From contig NZ_CP033367.1 in assembly GCF_013170845.1 (NCBI RefSeq), positions 3,659,001-3,723,000 on the forward strand: a stretch of DNA of 64,000 nucleotides, written 5' to 3'. This stretch comes from Mesorhizobium loti R88b. GTDB lineage: Bacteria > Pseudomonadota > Alphaproteobacteria > Rhizobiales > Rhizobiaceae. A model generated the notes under the pieces. That model ran no database searches, was not told the origin of the DNA, and worked only from the letters and a program-made list of their open reading frames with translations. Within the stretch, counting starts at the first letter, position 1, and each line of letters begins with the position of its first letter. Position numbers and translations under genes: made by a program. Shown piece after piece: positions 18,460 to 26,366 of the stretch.

Positions 18460-20013
18460 ATGGTCGATGACGCGGCAAGAGACAGCAGGCGCGAACGCCG
18501 GCGTGGGCGGACAGGCGATGCCGGCAGCGAAAGCAGCCGCCGGCCCAATTACCGGTCGCTGAAGAACCCGTTCCTGCCGCAGCCGATCTTTTCGGACGAT
18601 CGGGTCGCCGCGATCCACGACACGGCGCTGCGTGTGCTGGAAGAGCTTGGCATCAAGGTGCTGCTGCCACAGGCACGCGACTATTTCGCCCGCGCCGGCG
18701 CGCTGGTCGACCCGGACACCGACATGGTGCGCATCGGCCGCGACATGGTGGCGGCGGCATTGGCCTCGGCGCCGAAGTCGATCCATGCGCAAGCCGGCGA
18801 CCGTTCGCGCGACCTGACGCTGGAACTCGGGTCGATGACCTTCCTGGCCGGATGCGGGGCGCCCAACGTCACCGACCTCGAACGCGGCCGGCGGCCTGGC
18901 ACGCTGGCCGATTTCGAGGACCTGCTGCGGCTGGTGCAGCATTTCGACGTGCTGCATATGCTTGGCCCCTGCATCGAGCCGCAGGATGTCGACAACCGCT
19001 TTCGCCACTATGCCGTCAACCGCGCGCAGCTGACGCTGTCCGACAAATTCCCGTTCGTCTTCGCGCGCGGCACGCCGCAAGTCGAGGACGGCTTCGAGAT
19101 GATCCGGTTGGCGCGCGCCCTGTCGCAGGACGAGTTCCTGGCGAACGCGCATTGCTACACCGTCATCAACACCAACTCGCCGCGCCAGCTCGACATTCCG
19201 ATGGCGCAAGGCATCATCGATTTCGCCAGGGCCGGCCAGGTCTCCGTCATCACGCCGTTCTGCCTGGCGGGTGCGATGGCGCCGATCACAGTGGCCGGCG
19301 CGCTGGCGCTGCAGCATGCCGAGGCGCTGGCGGGGCTGACGCTGGCGCAGATCGTGCGGCCCGGCGCGCCGGTCGTCTATGGCTCCTTCTCCTCCAATGT
19401 CGACATGAAATCCGGTGCGCCGGCCTTCGGCACGCCGGAGCATGTCAAGGCGACGCTGGGCGCCGGCCAGCTGGCGCGCTTCACCGGACTGCCCTGGCGG
19501 TCCGGCGGCGGCAGTGCAGCCAACATCTCGGACGCGCAGGCAGCACACGAAACGCAGTTCGCGCTGTGGGGTTCGGTGCTGGCCGGAGCGACGATGTGCA
19601 TCCACGCCGCCGGCTGGCTGGAAGGCGGCTTGAGCGTCTCCTTCGAAAAGCTGATCACCGACATCGAGGCGCTGCAGACGGTCGCCGAACTATGCGCCGC
19701 GACGCCGGGCGACGACGATTCCATCGGCTTCGAGGCGATCGCCGAAGTGCAGCCGGGCGGCCATTTCTTCTCGGCCGGCCACACCATGTCGCGCTACCGC
19801 ACCGCCTTCTACGAACCGCTGGTGGCCGACTGGTCGAATTTCGGCAACTGGACGCAGAGCGGATCGAAGACGGCGAGCGAGCGCGCCACTGGTGTCTGGC
19901 GGCGCGCGGTCGCCGATTTCGAGCCGCCCGCTTCGGCTGCCGCGACATCAGGCGCGCTCGACGAATTCATCGCGCGGCGTACCGAAGAGGGCGGGGCGCT
20001 GCCGGTGTCGTGA
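18460..20013 (+). CDS. MttB-family (trimethylamine methyltransferase-like) protein, non-pyrrolysine
   Basis: This 517-residue protein belongs to the COG5598/MttB superfamily, whose members transfer a methyl group from methylated amines or quaternary amines to a corrinoid protein. The reading frame has no in-frame UAG, so it is the pyrrolysine-free type that includes glycine-betaine and related methyltransferases. Typical segments are GCGAPNVTDLERGRRPGT, NTNSPRQLD and SAGHTMSRYRTAFYEP. The N-terminus is Arg-rich. AGGAGG precedes the ATG. It is the second gene of an operon with a dimethylglycine-dehydrogenase-like gene, suggesting degradation of a betaine-like compound. No corrinoid protein or reactivase lies nearby. 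Confidence 0.85.
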   Translation: MVDDAARDSRRERRRGRTGDAGSESSRRPNYRSLKNPFLPQPIFSDDRVAAIHDTALRVLEELGIKVLLPQARDYFARAGALVDPDTDMVRIGRDMVAAALASAPKSIHAQAGDRSRDLTLELGSMTFLAGCGAPNVTDLERGRRPGTLADFEDLLRLVQHFDVLHMLGPCIEPQDVDNRFRHYAVNRAQLTLSDKFPFVFARGTPQVEDGFEMIRLARALSQDEFLANAHCYTVINTNSPRQLDIPMAQGIIDFARAGQVSVITPFCLAGAMAPITVAGALALQHAEALAGLTLAQIVRPGAPVVYGSFSSNVDMKSGAPAFGTPEHVKATLGAGQLARFTGLPWRSGGGSAANISDAQAAHETQFALWGSVLAGATMCIHAAGWLEGGLSVSFEKLITDIEALQTVAELCAATPGDDDSIGFEAIAEVQPGGHFFSAGHTMSRYRTAFYEPLVADWSNFGNWTQSGSKTASERATGVWRRAVADFEPPASAAATSGALDEFIARRTEEGGALPVS

Positions 20014-20050
20014 GCGGCAGCCGCAGCAGCCGGATCGGCTCTTTGTTTTG

Positions 20051-20096
20051 CGCAATTCCGGACGGAAAACCGCTTCACACTTTTCCTGGAATTGCT
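20051..20096. repeat. 46-bp palindromic repeat, family B, copy 1
   Basis: The element begins CGCAATTCCGGACGG and ends TTTTCCTGGAATTGCT, so AGCAATTCC...GGAATTGC-type ends pair. It is identical over 46 bases to the copy at 43805-43850. It abuts the stop codon of the minus-strand gene at 20098. Confidence 0.85.
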
Positions 20097-20097
20097 C

Positions 20098-20700
20098 TTA
20101 TGTCGGGTTGTCGAGCGTGAACAGGTCGCTCTCCTCGTCATAGGCAAAGTACTCGGCGTAGCGGGCCCAGCTGATGACGGCCCGCACCGTCTGGTCGGCA
20201 TAGCCCTCGGACATATGGTCCTCGAGCTCATCGCGAAAACGGCGGGCCGGCGCCTTGTGGCCGGAACGCTCGTCGAGCACGCGGCGGATGTGGCCGGCCA
20301 GCGGCACATAGGTCGCGAGCGGCTGCACGAACAATTGCTTGCGCGCGTCGACCTCGCTCTCGGCGAAACGCTTGCCGGCAGGTGTCAACTGGATGTCGCC
20401 TTCGGCCAATTCGGCAAAGCGCAGCAGCTGCAGCGTTTCGGCGATCGGGAACAGATCATCGATCTCGAGCTGCAGGCTGGCGGCCAGCGGCGGCAGGTCG
20501 GCGTGCCCGTTATAGGGTGGGGCAGCGACGGCCTCGATCAAGCCGGCAAGCAGGTTGGTCGAGACGCGCGGCAGCACCATGGCGATGCCCGAACTGGGGA
20601 AGAGGAAGATCACTGCTGCCAGCAGCACAAGCAGGGCCGGCAGCAGCGGCCGGCGCCCAAGCAGCGGCAGAAATGATCTTGGGGACAAGCCGACCCTCAT
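20098..20700 (-). CDS. Orphan AAA-associated C-terminal domain protein (ABC ATPase remnant?)
   Basis: The C-terminal about 130 residues (from ADLPPLAASLQLEIDDLF to the end) match the AAA-associated domain normally fused behind the ATPase of nitrate/sulfonate/taurine-type ABC transporters; segments such as FAESEVDARKQLF and HIRRVLDERSGHKAP are characteristic. No nucleotide-binding domain is present: the N-terminus has instead one hydrophobic stretch (LLPALLVLLAAVIFLFP). A DUF4239 gene begins just 121 bases upstream on the other strand, so the ATPase part is missing rather than unread. It may be a truncated gene or a small membrane-anchored regulator. The start is uncertain (20700 or 20778). 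Confidence 0.6.
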   Translation of the reverse strand: MRVGLSPRSFLPLLGRRPLLPALLVLLAAVIFLFPSSGIAMVLPRVSTNLLAGLIEAVAAPPYNGHADLPPLAASLQLEIDDLFPIAETLQLLRFAELAEGDIQLTPAGKRFAESEVDARKQLFVQPLATYVPLAGHIRRVLDERSGHKAPARRFRDELEDHMSEGYADQTVRAVISWARYAEYFAYDEESDLFTLDNPT

Positions 20701-20821
20701 TGATGGGCAAAACGCCGAAGATATACCGCGCGGCCTTTTGGCCCGGCAAGGCGGCATGGTCCCCGATTGCTGACGCAAGCGCTACGCCTTACCATTGGCA
20801 ATCGGCCCAGGCCGTGCAGAA

Positions 20822-21586
20822 ATGAGCGCTATGCGCGAAGCCTTGATCGCAGTGGTGATTTTCCTGTGCCTGGTGGCGGCGCCGCTGGTCAGCATGGCAA
20901 TCTGGCCGAAGCTGCCGGCCAGACATCGCGACGACGATACCAACAATGTCGTGCGGCTTGCCGCCAATCTGTTCGGGGTCATGACCTCGCTGGTTCTCGG
21001 GCTGATGATCAACTCGGCCAAGAACACCTTTGAATCGATCGATCACAATGTGCACGCCTATGCGACGGAGCTGATCCTTCTCGACAGGACATTGCGCCAG
21101 TACGGCCCTGAAGCCGACACGGTGCGCCAACCGCTGCTCGCCTATGTGCAGCGGGTGGAGAGCCAATGGTCGCAAACCGAGGAGAAACCAGTCGTTGCGA
21201 ACCGGCTGTCCGAACATCTGTTGACGGAGATCGGAATTCAGCTCAACGCACTGGCATCGCCTGACGCGCCGCATGGCTTGTTGTTGCAGGATGCCCGCCA
21301 GCGCCTGCAGAAAGTGCTGGAAATGCGCTGGGTGCTGATCGAGCAGTCGGAGGGCGCTATACCCGGGCCACTGATCGCGATGCTGGTTGCGTGGTTGGCG
21401 CTGATCTTTGCCAGTTTCGGGTTCAGGGCACCGAGGAATGCGATCACGCTCGCAACCTTCGTGGTGTCCGGCGCGCTGATCGCAGGCGCACTCTACCTGA
21501 TCCTCGACATGGACGTGCCGTTCTCCGGCCCGATCCAGATATCGCCGGCACCCCTGCAACGGGCTTTGGCTGAATTGCAGCAGTGA
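20822..21586 (+). CDS. DUF4239 (bestrophin-like) membrane protein
   Basis: This 254-residue membrane protein resembles the DUF4239/bestrophin-like family, whose function is not established. Two helices lie near the N-terminus (about residues 5-25 and 45-62) and two near the C-terminus (about 180-200 and 205-228), with a soluble helical region between. Family-type sequence includes VVRLAANLFGVMTSLVLGLMI and LLDRTLRQYGPEA. The ATG at 20822 is favoured over the TTG-like start at 20795 because the extra residues are not hydrophobic. It stands alone; the ferritin-like gene follows 70 bases later and may share its transcript. Confidence 0.75.
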   Translation: MSAMREALIAVVIFLCLVAAPLVSMAIWPKLPARHRDDDTNNVVRLAANLFGVMTSLVLGLMINSAKNTFESIDHNVHAYATELILLDRTLRQYGPEADTVRQPLLAYVQRVESQWSQTEEKPVVANRLSEHLLTEIGIQLNALASPDAPHGLLLQDARQRLQKVLEMRWVLIEQSEGAIPGPLIAMLVAWLALIFASFGFRAPRNAITLATFVVSGALIAGALYLILDMDVPFSGPIQISPAPLQRALAELQQ

Positions 21587-21656
21587 GACGGAACCCGCGG
21601 CGGTCCAGCGCATTCATGGATACGGCCAAGTTTGCCGGCGATTGAGGGAGGACGAC

Positions 21657-21971
21657 ATGGGTTTCGGCCAGTATCACGAACCGCCTGAAGAACTGACGCA
21701 GAAGGTGCGGACCTTTGCCCGCATGATTGCCTCGCTGATCGAGGAGGCGGAGGCGATCGGCTGGTACGAACAGCGGATGTCGGTGGAAAAGGACCCGCAA
21801 GCCAAGGCGATCATGAAGAATGCTCAGAGCGAGGAGTTCAAGCATTTCGGCATGGATCTGGAATTCCTGCTGCGCCAGAAGAAGGACTGGCGCGCGGAAC
21901 TGAAGGAAATCCTGTTCACGACAGGCGATATTGTGAAGGCCGGCGAGCGGGGCGAGAAGAAGGTGGATTGA
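21657..21971 (+). CDS. Encapsulated-ferritin-like (EncFtn-type) protein, no shell gene nearby
   Basis: This 104-residue two-helix protein resembles the encapsulated ferritin (EncFtn) family, which forms annular decamers with ferroxidase sites at subunit interfaces. The metal-binding pattern is visible: EEAEAIGWYEQR in the first helix (two adjacent Glu) and SEEFKHFGMDLEFLLR in the second (Glu and His), followed by the family's W...L..ILFTTGDI segment. GGGAGG lies 6 bases upstream of ATG 21657. Family members usually sit next to an encapsulin shell gene and end in a shell-targeting peptide; here the tail is charged (GERGEKKVD) and no shell gene is in the window, so a free, non-encapsulated enzyme is possible. 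Confidence 0.75.
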   Translation: MGFGQYHEPPEELTQKVRTFARMIASLIEEAEAIGWYEQRMSVEKDPQAKAIMKNAQSEEFKHFGMDLEFLLRQKKDWRAELKEILFTTGDIVKAGERGEKKVD

Positions 21972-21998
21972 GCGCCTTCAGCAGGGCTCCCAACCCCA

Positions 21999-23024
21999 TC
22001 AATCGCTGTCGCGCGCGATCAGTTCCAGCGGCCAGACCTCGCGGATGATGCTCGGGCCTTCGGGGCCGGCGAAGGCCGATAGCGAGGCCAGCAGCATTTC
22101 GGCCAGCCGCCGGCCCATCGGCTCCAGCGCCGGACGGAAGGCGGTCAGCGCCGGGGAAAAATAGCGGCAAAGCGGCGTGTCGACGATGACGATCACTGCG
22201 ATATCATGGCCGGGCCGGATGCCCATCTCGGCCAGCGCCTTGCAGCCGCCGAGCGCCATGGCGTCGTTGTTGAAGATGATGGCGGTGGGCCGATCCTTGG
22301 AGAGCATTACGTCCGCCGTCACCTGATAGCCGCCGGCCTCGTTGATGAAGCCGTCGGCGATCAGGCCGGGGTCGACTTCAATGCCGTGCCGCTTCAGCGC
22401 CTTGCGATAGCCGTCCAGGAACAGGTAGCCGAAGTTGAGATCATGCGAAGGGCGGATGGCAGCGATGCGGCGATGGCCGCGCGCGACCAGCCGGTCGACG
22501 GCTTCATCACCCGCCCTCTCAAAATCGATATCGAGCGAAGGATAGGTGTCGCCGCCGGATTGACTTCGGCCAAGCGTTGCAAAAGGAAAGCCGGCCTTGC
22601 TGAGATAATCGATCCGATCGTCTTCCCGCCGTGTATTGGCCAACACGACCGCGTCGGCTCGGCGCGTCTCAACCACACGGCGTAGCCTCTCCTGCTGATA
22701 TTGGCCGGGCTCACCCATGACGACCATCAGATCCAGGTCATAGTCGGCGAGCCGCGCCTGCAGACCGGTCAGGAACGGGATGAAGAACGGTTCGCCATAT
22801 TGCTGGTCGCCGGGATGCGGCTGCAGCATGAAGGCGATCGAACGGGTGGCGCCCTGGCGCAGGCTGCGGCCGGACTGGTTGGGCGAATAATTCAGCTTCT
22901 TGGCGGCGTCGAGCACGCGCTGGCGGGTGTCGGCATTGACGTCGGCGCGGCCGTTCAGCGCCCGCGACACGGTGCCGATCGAAATGTTCAGGTGACGCGC
23001 AAGGTCGTGGATGCTGGACGCCAA
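21999..23024 (-). CDS. LacI family transcriptional repressor
   Basis: This 341-residue regulator has a classic N-terminal LacI helix-turn-helix (SIHDLARHLNISIGTVSRAL, residues 4-23) with hinge and a periplasmic-binding-protein-like ligand domain (about 60-341). It probably represses the divergent sugar operon starting at 23218 and releases DNA when a sugar or derivative binds. Two overlapping CGTAAACG-type operators lie between the genes. The start is a TTG with GGGGGAGA upstream. The inducer is unknown. Confidence 0.92.
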   Translation of the reverse strand: MASSIHDLARHLNISIGTVSRALNGRADVNADTRQRVLDAAKKLNYSPNQSGRSLRQGATRSIAFMLQPHPGDQQYGEPFFIPFLTGLQARLADYDLDLMVVMGEPGQYQQERLRRVVETRRADAVVLANTRREDDRIDYLSKAGFPFATLGRSQSGGDTYPSLDIDFERAGDEAVDRLVARGHRRIAAIRPSHDLNFGYLFLDGYRKALKRHGIEVDPGLIADGFINEAGGYQVTADVMLSKDRPTAIIFNNDAMALGGCKALAEMGIRPGHDIAVIVIVDTPLCRYFSPALTAFRPALEPMGRRLAEMLLASLSAFAGPEGPSIIREVWPLELIARDSD

Positions 23025-23132
23025 AGATCATTCTCCCCCTGCCTTGGCTAGCACCGGCTGCCGCTCAGGCCAAGGCTTCGAGATGATTTTCGCAGGCAGC
23101 CGATTGACATTCTACGCCATCGGGTGTGTTCT

Positions 23133-23160
23133 CGTAAACGTTTACGGAAAAACGTTTACG
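23133..23160 (+). promoter_or_regulatory. Paired LacI-type operators
   Basis: CGTAAACGTTTACG (23133-23146) is a perfect 14-bp palindrome with the central CG of LacI-family sites. A second, less perfect AAAACGTTTACG follows with its centre 14 bases further on. They lie between the divergent LacI gene and the sugar operon, so they probably control both. Confidence 0.8.
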
Positions 23161-23217
23161 GTGATGCCGTGGATGCCGTGACATTCGGTCTGGAGGGACC
23201 GGACGGAGGAGTGCCGG

Positions 23218-24252
23218 ATGATGAATGTCGTCCTCGTCGGCTGTGGCGCGATGAGCAGGCAGTGGCTCGATGCCGCCAGGCAGATCGACGGGCTTGACAT
23301 TGTCGGCCTTGTCGATCTCGACGCCGAGCGGGCGAAGGCGAGGGCGCATGAATATGGCCTCACCGGTGCCGTCACCGGCACCAGCCTCGACGCGGTGCTC
23401 GACCAGACCAAGCCGCAAGCCGTGTTCGATGTCGTGGTTCCCGCCGCCCGCCGCGAAGTCGCGCTCACCGCATTCGCGCACAATTGCCATCTCCTGACCG
23501 AAAAGCCGCTCGCTGACAGTCCGGAAAACGCACGCGCCATCGTCGAGGCAGCGCGCCGGGCAGGGCGCGTTCATGCCGTCGTCCAAAACCGCCGCTATGT
23601 CGCCAATGTCAGGCGCATCCGCCGTTTTCTAGACTCCGGCGCCATTGGGGCGGCGACCTCGATCCATGCCGACTTCTTCGTCGCGCCGCATTTCGGCGGC
23701 TTTCGCGAGGAGATGGCGCATGTGCTGCTGCTCGACATGGCGATCCACACCTTCGACGCCGCCCGCTACATGGCTGCGGGCGAGCCGGCTGGCGTCTATT
23801 GCCAGGAATGGGAGCCGGCCAATTCCTGGTACCGGCAGGGCTCGTCGGCCAGCGCCGTCTTCGATCTCGGCGGCGGCAAGGTTTTCACCTATGCCGGCTC
23901 CTGGTGCGCCGACGGTTTTCGCACCAGCTGGGAAGGCAGCTGGCGCATCGTTGCCCAGCGCGGCAGCCTGATCTGGGACGGTAGTGATGGCCTGAAGGCG
24001 GAAGTGGTGGCGTCGGGCCGCGATGGCCTGATCGACAAGACCCAGCCGATCGAAGTGCCGCCCCTCGATCCGGCCGACCGCATCGGCGGTCATCTCGGCA
24101 TCATCCGGGATTTCATGCACGCCATCGAGACCGGCACAGAGCCTGAGACGCGCGGCGCCGACAACATCAAGAGCCTGGCCATGGTTTTCGGCGCCATCGA
24201 GAGCGCCGAGACCGGACGCCGCGTGGCGATCACCGGACAGGAAGAAAAGTAA
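23218..24252 (+). CDS. Gfo/Idh/MocA family oxidoreductase
   Basis: This is a 344-residue NAD(P)-dependent dehydrogenase of the Gfo/Idh/MocA family, acting on sugars, inositols or their derivatives in the cytoplasm. The Rossmann loop is VGCGAMSRQW (residues 6-15), and the conserved EKPLADS (about 98-104) carries the cofactor- and substrate-proximal Lys. A C-terminal beta-sheet domain holds DMAIHTFDAARYM with the usual His-containing motif. GGAGGAG precedes the ATG. It is the first gene of the LacI-controlled operon, and its stop overlaps the start of the isomerase gene by one base, indicating coupled translation. Confidence 0.92.
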   Translation: MMNVVLVGCGAMSRQWLDAARQIDGLDIVGLVDLDAERAKARAHEYGLTGAVTGTSLDAVLDQTKPQAVFDVVVPAARREVALTAFAHNCHLLTEKPLADSPENARAIVEAARRAGRVHAVVQNRRYVANVRRIRRFLDSGAIGAATSIHADFFVAPHFGGFREEMAHVLLLDMAIHTFDAARYMAAGEPAGVYCQEWEPANSWYRQGSSASAVFDLGGGKVFTYAGSWCADGFRTSWEGSWRIVAQRGSLIWDGSDGLKAEVVASGRDGLIDKTQPIEVPPLDPADRIGGHLGIIRDFMHAIETGTEPETRGADNIKSLAMVFGAIESAETGRRVAITGQEEK

Positions 24253-25157
24253 TGCAAAACCCGCTTCTCGACATCAGGATCGGCACCATGGTGCGGGCCA
24301 ATCTCGACGACCCGGCAGGCTACATCAAACAGATCCTGCCGCTTGGCTTCGAAAGCATCCAGCCCTTCTTCTGGCAGACGCTGGGCGGCAAGGATTTGCC
24401 ACGGCTGGCCGGCCAGATCCGCGAGGCGATCGGTGATGCCGATGTCATCGTGTCTTCCCTGGGCGTGTTCGGCAATCCGCTGGAGGATGGCGAGGTTGAC
24501 CGTGGCGTGCTCGCCGCCTGGGAGACCGTCATCGACAATGCGCACCTGTTCGGTACCTCGATGGTCAGCGGCTTCACCGGACGTCTGCGCGGCAAGAAGC
24601 TGACCGACAGCCTGCCGCGCTTTCGCGAAGTGTGGGGGCCGCTGGCCAAGCGTGCCGCCGACAAGGGCGTGCGCATCGCCTTCGAAAATTGCGCCATGGA
24701 CGGCAACTGGGCCGCCGGCGACTGGAACATCGCCCACAATCCCGACGCCTGGGAGCTGATGTTCAACGAAGTGCCCGACGACAATCTGGGGCTGGAATGG
24801 GAGCCCTGCCATCAACTCGTCTATCTCATCGACCCGATGCCGCAGATCCGCAAATGGGCGCCGCGCATCTTCCATGTCCATGGCAAGGACGCCACCGTGC
24901 GCTGGGATGTCATCCGCGAGCATGGCGTGTTCGGCCGGCTGCCCTTCGTGCAGATGCGCACGCCGGGCTTCGGCGACAGCGACTGGACGCGGGTGATCAG
25001 CGAATTGCGGCTGGCCGGCTACAAGGGCGCCATCGACATCGAGGGCTGGCACGACCCGGTCTATCGCGGCGATCTCGAAATCACGGGGCAGGCGCGGGCG
25101 CTGGACTATCTCAAGCAATGCAGGGGAGGTGCCAGCTACCTGCCAAATCCGACGTGA
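24252..25157 (+). CDS. Sugar phosphate isomerase/epimerase (TIM barrel)
   Basis: This is a 301-residue xylose-isomerase-like TIM-barrel protein, probably an isomerase, epimerase or dehydratase acting on the imported sugar or polyol. Metal-ligand candidates include the Glu in RIAFENCAMDGN, GLEWEPCHQ, the His of HVHGKDA and the terminal DIEGWHDP. Its ATG overlaps the stop of the oxidoreductase gene. The pairing of such an enzyme with a Gfo/Idh dehydrogenase and an ABC importer is common in polyol or modified-sugar catabolism. Confidence 0.9.
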   Translation: MQNPLLDIRIGTMVRANLDDPAGYIKQILPLGFESIQPFFWQTLGGKDLPRLAGQIREAIGDADVIVSSLGVFGNPLEDGEVDRGVLAAWETVIDNAHLFGTSMVSGFTGRLRGKKLTDSLPRFREVWGPLAKRAADKGVRIAFENCAMDGNWAAGDWNIAHNPDAWELMFNEVPDDNLGLEWEPCHQLVYLIDPMPQIRKWAPRIFHVHGKDATVRWDVIREHGVFGRLPFVQMRTPGFGDSDWTRVISELRLAGYKGAIDIEGWHDPVYRGDLEITGQARALDYLKQCRGGASYLPNPT

Positions 25158-25271
25158 GACCAAATTTGATGTGAGAATTGGGCGGCGGGAGGAGCCGACC
25201 GGTAAGTCGTACTGCCGTAGCAATCGTCAAAAGCCCCTCGGCTGACGAGGGAACAATGGGAGGACAAGTGC

Positions 25272-26279
25272 ATGAGCATCGCGATCAGAACGACACTTCT
25301 GCGCACGACCGTCGTGGCTGCCGCCACGGCGCTGTGCGCCGCCATCTCGACCTTGCCGGCACAGGCGCTCGACGCGCAGTGGTGCAAGGATGTCCATATC
25401 CGCTTCTTCGTCGGCGGCGCCGAGGGCGACGCTTTCGGCACGATTGTCTATAATGGCGCCAAGCAGGCGGCGGCCGATCTCGGGCCGAAGGTCGACTACA
25501 TCTTCTCCGGCTGGGACGTCGAGAAGATGGTGCAGCAATTGCGCGAGGCGGTTGCCGTCAAGCCCGGCGGCATCGCCATGATGGGCCATCCCGGCGACGA
25601 CGCGATCATGCCGCTGGCCGAGCAGGCGCATAAGGACGGCATCAAGATGATGTACCAGAACGTGCCGGTGCCGAAGGTGACGTCGGCGTTCGGCGGTGGC
25701 TATGTCGGCGCGCAGCAGGAGCAGCAGGGCCGCGCGCTCGGTGCCGAGGCGTTCAAGCTGGCCGGGCTGAAATCCGGCGACAAGGCGATCATGATCGGCC
25801 CCTTCGACAATGAGAGCCGGGGCGCGCGCGAGCGCGGGACGGTCGCCGCATTGAAAGAGGCGGGCGTCGATGTCGTTCAAATCAATTCTGTACCCGAGTG
25901 GGCAGCCGATCCGAATCTGGCCATCCCGGTGATCACCGCGGCGTTGCTCAACAATCCCACCGTCAAGGCGGTCGGCTACCCTGGCGGGCAGATGCTCGGC
26001 AATGTGCCGACCTACATGCAGGCCGCGGGAAGGAAGCCCGGCGATATCTTCAATTTCGGCTTCGACACCAGCCCGCAGATCGTCGAGGGCTTCAAGGGCG
26101 GCTGGGTGCAGCTGACGGCGGACCAGCAGCCATTCCTGCAGGGCTATCTGCCGATCCTCAGCCTCTGCCAGCAAGTGGTGCTGGGTCTCGCGCCGCTGAA
26201 CGTCGACACAGGCGCGGGCTTCGTCACGCCGCAGAATTATGAGATCGTCTCAGAGCTCGCCAAGCAGGCGCTGCGCTGA
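25272..26279 (+). CDS. Sugar ABC transporter, periplasmic binding protein
   Basis: This 335-residue exported protein has a signal peptide (about residues 1-36, cleavage after PAQALDA) and a type I periplasmic binding-protein fold (ribose/galactose-binding group, about 42-330). Conserved regions include FFVGGAEGDAFG, the hinge NVPVPKVTSAFGGGYVG and GFDTSPQIVEGFKGG. It captures the substrate for the permease and ATPase encoded downstream. GGGAGGAC precedes the ATG. A strong hairpin follows the stop, likely raising binding-protein abundance over the other transporter parts. Confidence 0.93.
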   Translation: MSIAIRTTLLRTTVVAAATALCAAISTLPAQALDAQWCKDVHIRFFVGGAEGDAFGTIVYNGAKQAAADLGPKVDYIFSGWDVEKMVQQLREAVAVKPGGIAMMGHPGDDAIMPLAEQAHKDGIKMMYQNVPVPKVTSAFGGGYVGAQQEQQGRALGAEAFKLAGLKSGDKAIMIGPFDNESRGARERGTVAALKEAGVDVVQINSVPEWAADPNLAIPVITAALLNNPTVKAVGYPGGQMLGNVPTYMQAAGRKPGDIFNFGFDTSPQIVEGFKGGWVQLTADQQPFLQGYLPILSLCQQVVLGLAPLNVDTGAGFVTPQNYEIVSELAKQALR

Positions 26280-26289
26280 CCTCCCAAGG

Positions 26290-26317
26290 CTGCCGGCCGG
26301 GTTGACCCGGCCGGCAG
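26290..26317 (+). promoter_or_regulatory. Intercistronic stem-loop after the binding-protein gene
   Basis: CTGCCGGCCGGGT (26290-26302) is perfectly complementary to ACCCGGCCGGCAG (26305-26317) with a 2-base gap that must open into a small loop. There is no T run, so it is more likely an mRNA-stabilising element than a terminator. Confidence 0.7.
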
Positions 26318-26366
26318 GACCGCCGGTTGAGAAGGCCGGCAAGCGACAATGACAAGCGAGGATCCG

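Noticed and set aside
18460..20013. Possible pyrrolysine codon in the MttB-family gene
   Set aside because: The frame is open for 517 codons without an internal TAG, so the protein is the non-pyrrolysine type.
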